Source: a virus. From it: 33,499 nucleotides of DNA. A model generated the notes under the pieces. It saw only the letters and a list, made by a program, of their open reading frames with translations. It did not search any database and was not told the origin of the DNA. The stretch's first letter is position 1; every line of letters begins with the position of its first letter. Both the position numbers and the translations under genes were made by a program. The DNA lies in the IMG/VR virus record IMGVR_UViG_3300016457_000256, positions 1 to 33,499 of that record; one strand, given 5' to 3'. Positions 21,949-29,862 of the stretch are shown here, piece after piece.

Positions 21949-21975
21949 GGGTCACCAGGTGGTGGCCCTTTTTTT
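21949..21975 (+). terminator. Intrinsic terminator after tail tube gene
   Basis: The stem GGGTCACC (21949-21956) pairs fully with GGTGGCCC (21961-21968), with one T-G pair and an AGGT loop, and is followed by seven Ts (21969-21975). This is the clearest rho-independent terminator in the window and sits between tube and chaperone genes. It probably lets part of the transcription through. Confidence 0.9.
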
Positions 21976-22015
21976 CCTGCTCTTCGATCCTTCAACACCG
22001 TTTCAAAGGCATTCA

Positions 22016-22339
22016 ATGACCGCTCTGACCGTCACCCGTTCGCTTCCCAAGAAGTGGCTCATCGCCGGCAAGGCCGCCACCGACATCGAGATCCGCGAGG
22101 CCACGCTCGGCGACTACATCGAGGCCGAGAAGGAAGCCAACCCGACCTTCGCGCCGAACGCCTTCAATGCCGCACTGGCCGCCATCACCACGGTGCGTGC
22201 CGGTGCCTTCACCGGTCCATTCGTCGCCGGCCACTTCCATGCGATGGGCGCGGCCAATTGGAAGGTGGTGCGAGAGGCGCTGCAGGAGGCCGAAGCCCTG
22301 GGGGAAGACGCGCCCGCAGCCCCGACGGCGAACGCCTGA
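22016..22339 (+). CDS. Tail assembly chaperone, Mu gp41-like (107 aa)
   Basis: This is the short form of the chaperone pair that coats the tape measure during tail assembly. The sequence MTALTVTRSLPKKWLIAGKA, DIEIREATLGDYIEAEKEA and NAALAAITTVRAGAFTGPFV is typical of the Mu gp41-like group. It ends in an Ala/Glu-rich stretch containing the slippery site at 22300-22306. In the -1 frame translation would continue to 22461. The ATG at 22016 has no strong ribosome site. Confidence 0.87.
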   Translation: MTALTVTRSLPKKWLIAGKAATDIEIREATLGDYIEAEKEANPTFAPNAFNAALAAITTVRAGAFTGPFVAGHFHAMGAANWKVVREALQEAEALGEDAPAAPTANA

Positions 22340-22461
22340 GGGGCTGCATCGGGATCATCGCGAGCGTCTACGGCTGGAGCCGCTCCGAGATCCTCGCCAT
22401 GCCGATGGCTGAGTTCAACGCCACGGTCGAGCTGCTCACCAAACCACCACCCAAGCCATGA
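22300..22461 (+). CDS. -1 frameshift extension of tail chaperone
   Basis: A heptamer GGGGGAA at 22300-22306 is read as (CT)G GGG GAA in the first frame and allows the P-site GGG to slip to GGG. The -1 frame then stays open to a TGA at 22459-22461, giving about 50 extra residues with CIGIIASVYGWSRSEILAMP and EFNATVEL. This is the usual second-domain look (Trp-Ser and Glu-Ile) of frameshifted Mu/lambda-type chaperones. Its stop overlaps the tape-measure start (ATGA). No independent start is likely. The second codon re-pairing (GAA to GGA) is imperfect, so efficiency should be low, as usual for this system. Confidence 0.8.
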   Translation, partial: GGRRARSPDGERLRGCIGIIASVYGWSRSEILAMPMAEFNATVELLTKPPPKP

Positions 22462-24548
22462 ACAACACCAGTTTTGCAGTTGGCGTCCGCATCGACGGGA
22501 CGGCGGCCGGCATGGGCAAGGCTTCCAAGGAAGCCCAGCAGCAGCTGCAGCAGGTGGGAGCCCAGGCCGCGAAGACGGCCAAGGACGTTCAGACGCAGCT
22601 GCGCGCGATCGGCGTGCAGTCGACCAAGGACGCGCAGCAGGCCCAGCGCGACTATGCGCGCATGACGGCAGCGCGTCAGGTGTTGGGCGTGCGCTCGGAG
22701 CGCGAGATCCAGCGCGAGATCTTCCGCACCCAGGCCGCCTATGCGCGCCTGGCGCGCTCGGGCACCATGAGCTTCGAAGAGCAGCGCCGCGCGGCGCGTG
22801 CGATGCGCGAGGAAGTCACGCGGCTCCACAACGAAATGGGTCGGCTCACGGGACGGCAGCAGCTGCTGCGCGGCGCGCGCATCGCCGGTGGCGTGGCGGT
22901 GGGCGTAGGGACGGCCGCAGCGCTCGCGGCGCCCGCGGTGAAGCGCTCCCTCGACTACGACCTGCGCCTGGCGTACATGGCGAACACGGCGTTCGCAGAG
23001 CGCAACACCGCGGGGCGCCGAGCCGGCAAGTCCGAGCTGGACGCGATCATTCGCGACGCCGTGCGCTTCGGCGGAGGCACGCGCGACGGTGCTGCGGAGA
23101 CTGCGGATGCGCTATTCGGGAGTGGCATCTTCAAGGTCAGCGACGTGAAAGCCATCCTGCGCGATGCGCAGCTCGCGGGAACCGCCAACAACGCGGATCC
23201 GATCGAGTTCGCACGAATGGCCATCTCTGCGAATCAGACGTTGGGCATCCAACCCAATCGCATGGGCCAAGTGTTCGGGATGGGAACATACGCGGGCCAG
23301 CAGGGTGGCTTTGAGATCCGAGATATGGCGAAGTGGTTGCCGCAGCAGATGGCGGCAGCTAAGGCGGCCGGCTTCTCGGGCGAATCGGCGTTCGCAAAAC
23401 TCGCGGCACTCAACCAAGCCGCAGTCGTCACCGCCGGGACGCGCGACGAGGCAGGCAACAACGTCGTGAATCTTCTCGGGAAGATGGCGTCAATGGACAC
23501 CGTCAAAGACTTTCGCAAGGCGGGGGTCGATCTTCCGAAGAATTTTGCCGAAGGACGTTTGAAGGGCCTGGACGCGCTCGACGTGCTTGCGAACACTCTG
23601 AACACCCAGTTAGCAAAAGACAAGAACTATCAGCGAGTTCAAGCGCAGTTGAAGACCGCAAAGGATGGAAGCGAGCGAGAAAGCGCGCTCCGGTCTGTCA
23701 GCGACATCGCCCAAGGAACGGTCATCGGGCGCTTCTTTCAGGATCGCCAGGCGCTCATGGCTCTGTATGGCTATATGAACGGCAGAAGCCGAGTCACAGA
23801 CATCGCCGCTGGAGCCATGCAGAACACCGATGCGGCCCAACGCAACATGGAGTTGATCCGCGAGACACCGTCCTTTCAGCTGCAGCGCGCTCAACAGGAA
23901 AAAGACATCGCCCTACAAGACTCGGTCAACAAGTTCGCTCCTGCCATCGGGACATTGAGCGAGAAGGTCGCGGATCTGATGCGGCAGTATCCGGGCTATA
24001 CCACGGCCGTGATCGCTGCGACAGGTGCGCTGACTGCACTGGCGACCTCGGCCGGTACGCTGGCCCTGCTGACCTATGCTGCGGGCAAGGGCGCTCCCAA
24101 TGCTCCCGGTGGCGGCGGCATCGTTCCCTCCTCGGGGGCCGGGGGCGGCGTCAGCCGCTTCTTCGGCGGTGCCGGCCGCATGCTGGGCACCTTCGCCCGC
24201 GCAGCGGGCCCGCTCGCGCTGCTCGAAACGCTCACCGGCCCGAGCGAGCAGGACATCGCAACCCTGCGCCGCATGGACGCAGAGCGCAAGGCGGCCGAGG
24301 GCGGCGGCCTGCGCGGCAAGGGCTACACCGATCCGCGGATCCTCGGGAGCGTGCCGACACCCAGCCTCAGCGAACGCCTGGGGCTGCCGTCTGGCCAGGC
24401 CTACATGCCCGCGCCGCCTGTCGGTGGCGAGATCCTGCTCAAGATCACTACGCCGCCGGGCGTGAACGTCGAGGCCGAGACCCGGCCGACCAATCAACGG
24501 ATCCCGTTCCGCGTGGACACGGGCCAGTCCAACCCGGAGATGCGCTGA
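22458..24548 (+). CDS. Tape measure protein, Mu gp42-like (696 aa)
   Basis: This sets the tail length and may form a channel in the host membrane. The N-terminal 140 residues are Gln/Ala-rich coiled coil. Residues about 137-157 are small and hydrophobic (GGVAVGVGTAAALAAPAV), followed by the conserved LDYDLRLAYMANTAF region. A hydrophobic stretch lies at about 515-545 (VIAATGALTALATSAGTLALLTYAAG). At roughly 1.5 angstroms per residue, the tail would be near 100 nm. The middle of the gene, around 23460-23900, is clearly poorer in G+C (one 60-base line is 52%) than its start (70%), a sign of mosaic exchange. Confidence 0.93.
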   Translation: MNNTSFAVGVRIDGTAAGMGKASKEAQQQLQQVGAQAAKTAKDVQTQLRAIGVQSTKDAQQAQRDYARMTAARQVLGVRSEREIQREIFRTQAAYARLARSGTMSFEEQRRAARAMREEVTRLHNEMGRLTGRQQLLRGARIAGGVAVGVGTAAALAAPAVKRSLDYDLRLAYMANTAFAERNTAGRRAGKSELDAIIRDAVRFGGGTRDGAAETADALFGSGIFKVSDVKAILRDAQLAGTANNADPIEFARMAISANQTLGIQPNRMGQVFGMGTYAGQQGGFEIRDMAKWLPQQMAAAKAAGFSGESAFAKLAALNQAAVVTAGTRDEAGNNVVNLLGKMASMDTVKDFRKAGVDLPKNFAEGRLKGLDALDVLANTLNTQLAKDKNYQRVQAQLKTAKDGSERESALRSVSDIAQGTVIGRFFQDRQALMALYGYMNGRSRVTDIAAGAMQNTDAAQRNMELIRETPSFQLQRAQQEKDIALQDSVNKFAPAIGTLSEKVADLMRQYPGYTTAVIAATGALTALATSAGTLALLTYAAGKGAPNAPGGGGIVPSSGAGGGVSRFFGGAGRMLGTFARAAGPLALLETLTGPSEQDIATLRRMDAERKAAEGGGLRGKGYTDPRILGSVPTPSLSERLGLPSGQAYMPAPPVGGEILLKITTPPGVNVEAETRPTNQRIPFRVDTGQSNPEMR

Positions 24549-25789
24549 TGGCCTGGCAGGACGAAATGGTCGGCACCGCGAGCTTTCGGGGCGTGCCCTT
24601 CAAGACCTCCGACGCCGAGATCGGCGTGGGCCGGCGCAACGTGCTCAACGAGTACCCGATGCGCGACACGCCCTACACCGACGATCTGGGGCGCCGGGCG
24701 CGGCTGTATCGCGTCGACGGGCATGTCATCGGCCCGGACTACCTGGCGCAACGTGACGCACTGATCGAGGCCTTCGAGACGCCGGGCCCGGGCGAGCTGG
24801 TGCACCCACGCTATGGCACCGTCTGGGTGTCCCTGCGGGAAGACGCGCGCTTCCGTGAGTCGTTTCGCGAAAACGGCCTGGCGCGCTTCAGCGTGGTGTT
24901 CGTCGAGGACTCGGACAACCGCCAGCCTTCGGCCGAGACCGACACCGCGAGCGAGGTGGAGCGCACGAGCGAGGCCGCCGATGACGCCGCCCAGGCCGCC
25001 TACGTAGACACCGCTGACATGGCGGGCCCGGAAGTGTTGTCCGACCTGGCCGCGTCCTCTTTCACGGCCGACATCGGCTCGCTCACCGGCATCGCCAGCT
25101 TGGTGTCTGACTCGGCCTCGCTCGGCAGCATCCTGACCGCGGCCGGCGACATGGTTTCGACCATCGCCGACCTGGTGCGTACCCCGCTCGAGCTGGTCTC
25201 GGGTCTGCGAGGCCTGTATCTGGACCTCGCTGCCTCCACGCGGCCCGAGGCGGCGCCTTCGGCAGCACTCAGTGGCCTGCGAGGCATCAACCTGGCGAAC
25301 CGGGCCTCCATCGGGCTCACCAGCGGGCCCGCAGTGGCGGCCACGCCGCCCGCGCTGCGCGGCACGCTCAGCCGGACCACGATCAACGACGCCGCGCGTG
25401 CAGACCTGCAGCGCCGCCTGGCCATCACCACGCAGGCGCGCGTCCTGGCGGTCGCGATCACCGACCAGACCGTCGTGACGGCCCAGCAGGCAACCGACTG
25501 GCGCGACCAGTTGGTCGAGCAGATCGACGCCGAGCTGGAACTGGCCGACCCGGACGCCGGCACCGCGCTTGCGCTCTCGCGGCTGCGCGCTGCCGTCGTG
25601 CGCGACGTGTCCGAGCGTGCAGAGCGATTGAAGCAACGCTCCACGTTCACCACGGTGGCCGTCCTGCCGGCCGTGCTGCTCGCGCATCGGATCTACCAGA
25701 ATGCCGAGCGCGCGGACGAGCTGGTCGAGCGCAACGCGGTGCGGCATCCCGCCTTCGTGCCGGCCGGCACCCTGGAGATCCTGCTGTGA
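24548..25789 (+). CDS. N: Baseplate/DNA circularisation protein, Mu gpN-like (413 aa)
   Basis: The N-terminal domain (AWQDEMVGTASFRGVPFKTS, then LNEYPMRDTPYTDDLGR, then HPRYGTVWVSLRE) is the DNA_circ_N domain of Mu gpN. It is historically named for DNA circularisation but acts in the baseplate hub region. The remaining 280 residues are Ala/Ser-rich and helical. The start overlaps the tape-measure stop (TGATG), and its own stop overlaps the next start (GTGA). Confidence 0.92.
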   Translation: MAWQDEMVGTASFRGVPFKTSDAEIGVGRRNVLNEYPMRDTPYTDDLGRRARLYRVDGHVIGPDYLAQRDALIEAFETPGPGELVHPRYGTVWVSLREDARFRESFRENGLARFSVVFVEDSDNRQPSAETDTASEVERTSEAADDAAQAAYVDTADMAGPEVLSDLAASSFTADIGSLTGIASLVSDSASLGSILTAAGDMVSTIADLVRTPLELVSGLRGLYLDLAASTRPEAAPSAALSGLRGINLANRASIGLTSGPAVAATPPALRGTLSRTTINDAARADLQRRLAITTQARVLAVAITDQTVVTAQQATDWRDQLVEQIDAELELADPDAGTALALSRLRAAVVRDVSERAERLKQRSTFTTVAVLPAVLLAHRIYQNAERADELVERNAVRHPAFVPAGTLEILL

Positions 25790-26937
25790 ACGACCAGGTC
25801 GAGCTGCGCGTGGGCGGCAAGATCTTCGGCGGCTGGAAGCGGGTCTACATCCAGCGCTCGATCGAGCAGATCGCCGGAGGCTTCGTGCTCGAGGTGTCGC
25901 ACCGCTGGCCTGGCGTCGACATCCCCGTCGGGTTGCGCGAGGGCCTGCCGTGCGAGGTTCGCATCAACGGCGAGCTGATGATCACCGGCTACATCGACAT
26001 GTACGAGCCCGAGACCACCGAGGACGAGAGCTTCATCCGTGTCGAGGGCCGCGACAAGACGGGCGACCTGGTCGACTGCTCGGCGATCCACAAGTCGGGC
26101 CAGTGGCGCGGCGTCAAGCTCGAGCAGCTCGTGCGCGACATCGCCGCGCCCTTCGGCATCACGGTCAAGGTGGCGCCTGGGCTCGACCAGGGCGACACCT
26201 TCAAGAGCTTCGCGCTCGAGGACGGCGAAAAGGCCTTTGAGGCCATCGATCGCGCATGCAGGCTGCGTGCCGTGCTGTGCACCAGCACGCCGGCCGGCGA
26301 GGTGCTCCTGACCGATGCCGGCACCGACGCCGCCGGCGCCTCGATCGAGGAAGGCGTCAACGCCAGGCGCTTTCGGGCGACCCACACCTGGAAGGAGCGC
26401 TATTCGCAGATCACGCTGAAGGCGCAGACGCCGGGCGACGATGACGAGTACGGCGCCGCGGCCGCGCAACTCAAGGCCACGGCCAAGGACGCCGAGATCG
26501 ACCGATACCGCCCCCTGGTGGTGATGGCCGACCACAGCACCAGCAGCGCCTCGCTGAAAGAGCGCGCCGAGTGGGAGGTGAAGGTGCGCATGGGCCGCGG
26601 CAAGCGCGGCACCTGCACCGTCGTCGGCTGGCGCACCGGCAAGGATGGGGTAGGCGGCGATCTGTGGCGGCCCAACACCACCACGCCGATCAAAAGCGAG
26701 CGCATGAACCTCGACCTCACGATGCTGATCGTCGGCTGCACCTACACCCTGAGCGAGCAAGGTGCCTTCACCGAGATCACCTTCGCTCGACCGGAGGCCT
26801 TTGAGCTGGTCGAAGGCATCGGTCGCAGCAAGCTGTCCAAGCGCCTCAACGACAAGACCCGCAAGGAAAAGAAGAAAAAGAAGGATGGCGGCTACACCGC
26901 GCCCTGGGATCTCAACGCGCCGAAGGAGTACAGGTGA
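25786..26937 (+). CDS. P: Baseplate hub protein, Mu gpP (383 aa)
   Basis: This is the Mu gp44/P2 gpD-like hub that surrounds the top of the spike. The N-terminus VELRVGGKIFGGWKRVYIQR, then GGFVLEVSHRWP and LMITGYIDMYEPE, is the family pattern. Later GEVLLTDAGTDA, FRATHTWKERYSQITLKAQT and MNLDLTMLIVGCTYTLSEQG support it. The C-terminus is very basic (KTRKEKKKKKDGG). The GTG start at 25786 overlaps the N stop. It is followed by gp45 as in Mu. Confidence 0.94.
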   Translation: MNDQVELRVGGKIFGGWKRVYIQRSIEQIAGGFVLEVSHRWPGVDIPVGLREGLPCEVRINGELMITGYIDMYEPETTEDESFIRVEGRDKTGDLVDCSAIHKSGQWRGVKLEQLVRDIAAPFGITVKVAPGLDQGDTFKSFALEDGEKAFEAIDRACRLRAVLCTSTPAGEVLLTDAGTDAAGASIEEGVNARRFRATHTWKERYSQITLKAQTPGDDDEYGAAAAQLKATAKDAEIDRYRPLVVMADHSTSSASLKERAEWEVKVRMGRGKRGTCTVVGWRTGKDGVGGDLWRPNTTTPIKSERMNLDLTMLIVGCTYTLSEQGAFTEITFARPEAFELVEGIGRSKLSKRLNDKTRKEKKKKKDGGYTAPWDLNAPKEYR

Positions 26938-27611
26938 TGGACCGCACCGCAGTGTCCGCGCTCGGCCGCATGCGCCGCATGCTCACGCGCGTCGTGCTCA
27001 AGCTGGTCGACGACGGCCCGAAGATGCAGGCCCACCAGGTGGAGGCGTACGACGGCCTGGTGCGCGACAAGGTCGAGCACTTCCAGCACTACGGCTTCAC
27101 CTCGGTGCCGTTCCCCGGTGCGGAGGGCGTGGGGCTGTCGATCGGGGGCAGCACGAACCACATGGTCGTCATCTGCGTGGACGATCGCCGCTATCGCATG
27201 AAGGGCCTCGAGAACGGAGAGGTTGCGTTCTATGACCATCTCGGCCAGAGCGTTCACCTCACAAAGAATGGCATCGTGGTCAAGGGCGCGGGCCTGCCGA
27301 TGGTCTTCGAGGACACGCCCTCGATCACGTTCAAGGCCAACAGCTTCGTGCGCTTCGAAACGCCCCGCGTCGAGGCCACGCAGTTGATCCAATCGATGCA
27401 GCTCACCGCCGGCGGCGTGACTGGCGGAGTGGGGGCGGTCGTCGCTACCATGAACGGCGGCACGGTGAATTTCAACAACGTGGTGAGCAACTATCAGGGC
27501 TGCACCACCACGTACAACGGCAGCACGGTCACCTCGGACGGCCTGCCGATCGATCACAGGCATCGCCATCGTGAGCACGATGTTGGAGGGTTGTCCGATC
27601 CACCCAGTTGA
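26937..27611 (+). CDS. Baseplate spike, Mu gp45/P2 V-like (224 aa)
   Basis: This is the trimeric membrane-piercing spike. The N-terminal OB-like domain has HQVEAYDGLVRDKVEHFQHYG and VPFPGAEGVGLSIGG. The central part is a beta-helix (HLTKNGIVVKGAG, PRVEATQLIQS, GGTVNFNNVV). Near the tip, IDHRHRHREHDVGG gives repeated H-x-H motifs; in Mu gp45 and P2 V such histidines bind an iron ion at the spike apex. The ATG at 26937 overlaps the previous stop; a GTG at 26934 is less likely. Confidence 0.94.
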   Translation: MDRTAVSALGRMRRMLTRVVLKLVDDGPKMQAHQVEAYDGLVRDKVEHFQHYGFTSVPFPGAEGVGLSIGGSTNHMVVICVDDRRYRMKGLENGEVAFYDHLGQSVHLTKNGIVVKGAGLPMVFEDTPSITFKANSFVRFETPRVEATQLIQSMQLTAGGVTGGVGAVVATMNGGTVNFNNVVSNYQGCTTTYNGSTVTSDGLPIDHRHRHREHDVGGLSDPPS

Positions 27612-27616
27612 GCGCC

Positions 27617-27661
27617 CAGTAAAACGTTTTAGATGATGGTCCTGACGCATGTCGCGAGCAT
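27617..27661. promoter_or_regulatory. Palindromic late control element, copy 3
   Basis: The palindrome TAAAACGTTTTA (27620-27631), with CAG before and G after it as in copy 2, is followed at +12 by TGAC (27643) and at +22 by CGCGAGCAT (27653). It lies between gp45 and gp46, the only real gap in the baseplate cluster. Its distance to the preferred gp46 start (29 bases) equals that of copy 1 to the endolysin start. It may drive the distal tail operon. Confidence 0.6.
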
Positions 27662-28142
27662 GCGCCGGGTGGACCTCGCTTTGACTTTCAATCCTGAGAT
27701 CGACGGGCTGGACATCAGCCTGGACGGCGTTGATCTGCGCCACGAGGACACGCTGATGACCGCTGCGATGCTCTCGCTGTTGTGCGACCGCGCGGCCCAG
27801 CCGCACGAGGTGCCCGACGGGACCGACCGCCGCGGCTGGTGGGCCGACACCTACGCCGAGAACCAGGGCGACGCCTTCGGCTCCCGCCTGTGGCTGCTGG
27901 CCCGCGAAAAGCAGCTTCCCGAGGTCGTGCAGCGCGCGCGCCGCTACTTCCGCGAGGCTCTGCAGTGGCTGGTCGACGACGGCCTGGCCAAGAGCCTGGA
28001 AGTGTCGGCCTTCGTCCCGCGCATGGGGTGGTTGTTGGTCGACGTGGTCGTTGGCCTGGCAGGCGGCAGCCGGCGCTATCGCTTCGAGTGGAACGACGGC
28101 AGCCAGGCGTGGCGCCTGGCCGGCGAGAGCTTCACGGGCTGA
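27660..28142 (+). CDS. Baseplate wedge protein, Mu gp46 (160 aa)
   Basis: Contains MRRVDLALTFNPEIDGLDIS, then MTAAMLSLLCDRAAQPHEVP, then GWWADTYAENQGDAFGSRLW, the GP46 family pattern (P2 gpW/gp25-like function). WLVDDGLAKSLEVSAF follows. I choose ATG at 27660, since family members begin near MRRVDL and the two ATGs at 27633 and 27636 lie only 2-5 bases after the palindrome, leaving no room for a ribosome site. Neither choice has a good Shine-Dalgarno. Confidence 0.9.
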   Translation: MRRVDLALTFNPEIDGLDISLDGVDLRHEDTLMTAAMLSLLCDRAAQPHEVPDGTDRRGWWADTYAENQGDAFGSRLWLLAREKQLPEVVQRARRYFREALQWLVDDGLAKSLEVSAFVPRMGWLLVDVVVGLAGGSRRYRFEWNDGSQAWRLAGESFTG

Positions 28143-28146
28143 CACC

Positions 28147-29199
28147 ATGCCCTTCGAACGTCCCACGCTGCCCGAGCTGATCGACCAGGGCGCCACCGAG
28201 ATCGAGAGCCGCTTGCCGGGCCTGCTGGTGCGCGTGCGCCGCAGCCTGGTGGGCGTGATCAATCGCGTGGTGGCTGCGGGACTGTCCACGCTGTACAAGT
28301 ACGCGGAGTACCTCAACCGTCAAGCTTGGCCGGATACCTGCGATCCCGAGTATCTCGATCAGCACGGCGCGCGCTGGGGCATCAGCCGCACGAACGCGGC
28401 CCCGGCGACCGGAACGCTCAACTTCACCGGCGCGAACGGCACGCTGTTGCCAGCAGGCACCCAGGTGCAACGCAGCGATGGGCAGCTCTATGCCACTAGC
28501 GCCGATGCGGTGATTGCAACCGGCTTCGCGGCCGTAACGGTGGCAGCGCTCGTGCCTGGTCAAGCCGGCAATGCCGGCATCGGCGTGTCGCTGACCCTTA
28601 CGAGCCCGGTGGTCGGCATCACCGCCACGGCCACGGCTGGCACCGCGCTGGCGGGAGGCGCCGACCTGGAAGGCCCCGAGCCCTACCGGGCGCGGATCCT
28701 CGCGCGGGTGCGCCAGGCGCCGCACGGCGGTGCCGACTTCGACTACGTGGCCTGGGCCAAAGAGATTCCGGGCGTCACGCGCGCCTGGGTCTACCCGAAG
28801 GAACAGGGGGCAGGCACCGTGGTCGTGCGGTTCGTGCGGGACAACGACGCTTCGCTGATCCCTGACGCCGGCGAGGTTGCGGCCGTGCAAGCTCACATTA
28901 AGGCTGCGCGGCCGGTGACTGCGCAGCTGTTTGTGCTGGCGCCCATCGCGGTGCCGCTCGACTGGACGATTCGGCTGACACCGGACACGCCCGCAGGGCG
29001 CCAGGCGGTCGCCGCCGAACTGGCCGCGCTGATCCGCCGCGATGCCGAGCCAGGCAGCACGATCTACAAGTCGCGCGCCGATGAGGCCGTCAGCATCGCG
29101 CCAGGCGAGTTCGACCACGAGATCCAGTCGCCCCCGGGCGACGTGGCGCATGGCGCGGGCCAGCTCGCGGTGATGGGGAACATCACATGGGTGGTCTGA
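28147..29199 (+). CDS. Baseplate assembly protein J, Mu gp47 (350 aa)
   Basis: The wedge protein J (Mu gp47, P2 J). The N-terminal FERPTLPELIDQGATEIESRL, DPEYLDQHGARWGI and FTGANGTLLPAGTQVQRSDG are family blocks. YRARILARVRQAPHGGADFD and YVAWAKEIPGVTRAWVYPKE give the core of the Baseplate_J domain, ending in a beta-rich region. The start at 28147 is four bases after the gp46 stop. It overlaps gp48 by 13 bases. Confidence 0.95.
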   Translation: MPFERPTLPELIDQGATEIESRLPGLLVRVRRSLVGVINRVVAAGLSTLYKYAEYLNRQAWPDTCDPEYLDQHGARWGISRTNAAPATGTLNFTGANGTLLPAGTQVQRSDGQLYATSADAVIATGFAAVTVAALVPGQAGNAGIGVSLTLTSPVVGITATATAGTALAGGADLEGPEPYRARILARVRQAPHGGADFDYVAWAKEIPGVTRAWVYPKEQGAGTVVVRFVRDNDASLIPDAGEVAAVQAHIKAARPVTAQLFVLAPIAVPLDWTIRLTPDTPAGRQAVAAELAALIRRDAEPGSTIYKSRADEAVSIAPGEFDHEIQSPPGDVAHGAGQLAVMGNITWVV

Positions 29200-29855
29200 C
29201 CGTCAGCTCGTGGCTTTCGGCCTTGCAGGCGCTGCTGCCGCCTGGCCTGGCACTGACGCGCGATCCATCGGCTCGGCTGACACGCTTGCTCGAGGCGATC
29301 GCCGCGCAGATGACTGCTGCACAGGGTCGGCTCGAGGCGCTGCTGGTCGAATGGGATCCACGCCGCGCGACCACGATGCTGCCTGACTGGGAGCGCTTTC
29401 TTGGTCTGCCCGATGACTGTATGGCGGACGTGGCGCTGACCTCGAACGAGAGGCGAGTGGTCGCATTCCAGCGCCTCACTGAACTTGGTGGGCAATCGGC
29501 TGCCTATTTCATAGATCTCGCGGCGCGCTTCGGCGAGCAGAACGTGCAGGTATTCGATGGGTATCGGCCGATGAACTGCAACGGCGACTGCAATCAAGCG
29601 GTGTACAGCGAGGCCGACTGTTTTGTCTGGTATGTGATGTTCGACCACCCGGCCGCCAACAAGCGGCGGATGACTTGCAACGACGACTGCAGTGACGCGC
29701 TGCAGATGTACACGCCTTCGCTCGCGGAGTGTCCGATCTCGGAACGCAAGCCCGCCCATACCACCGTGCTCTTCGCCTACATGGAGACATCGGCAGAAGT
29801 GATCAATCTACTCGCCCAGTTTGCCCTGGTGGACACGCTGGTGCTTGCCCCTTGA
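29187..29855 (+). CDS. Baseplate-periphery protein, Mu gp48/YmfQ-like (222 aa)
   Basis: A DUF2313/P2 I-like protein that links the baseplate to tail fibres. It has WLSALQALLPPGLALTRDPS, RLEALLVEWDPRRATTMLPD and WERFLGLPDD, typical of the family, then a Cys-rich part with CNGDCNQAVYSEADC and CNDDCSDAL, also common there. VLFAYMETSAEVINLLAQFA is near the C-terminus. It overlaps J at its start, and the tailspike gene begins seven bases after its stop. Confidence 0.93.
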   Translation: MGGLTVSSWLSALQALLPPGLALTRDPSARLTRLLEAIAAQMTAAQGRLEALLVEWDPRRATTMLPDWERFLGLPDDCMADVALTSNERRVVAFQRLTELGGQSAAYFIDLAARFGEQNVQVFDGYRPMNCNGDCNQAVYSEADCFVWYVMFDHPAANKRRMTCNDDCSDALQMYTPSLAECPISERKPAHTTVLFAYMETSAEVINLLAQFALVDTLVLAP

Positions 29856-29862
29856 GAACATC

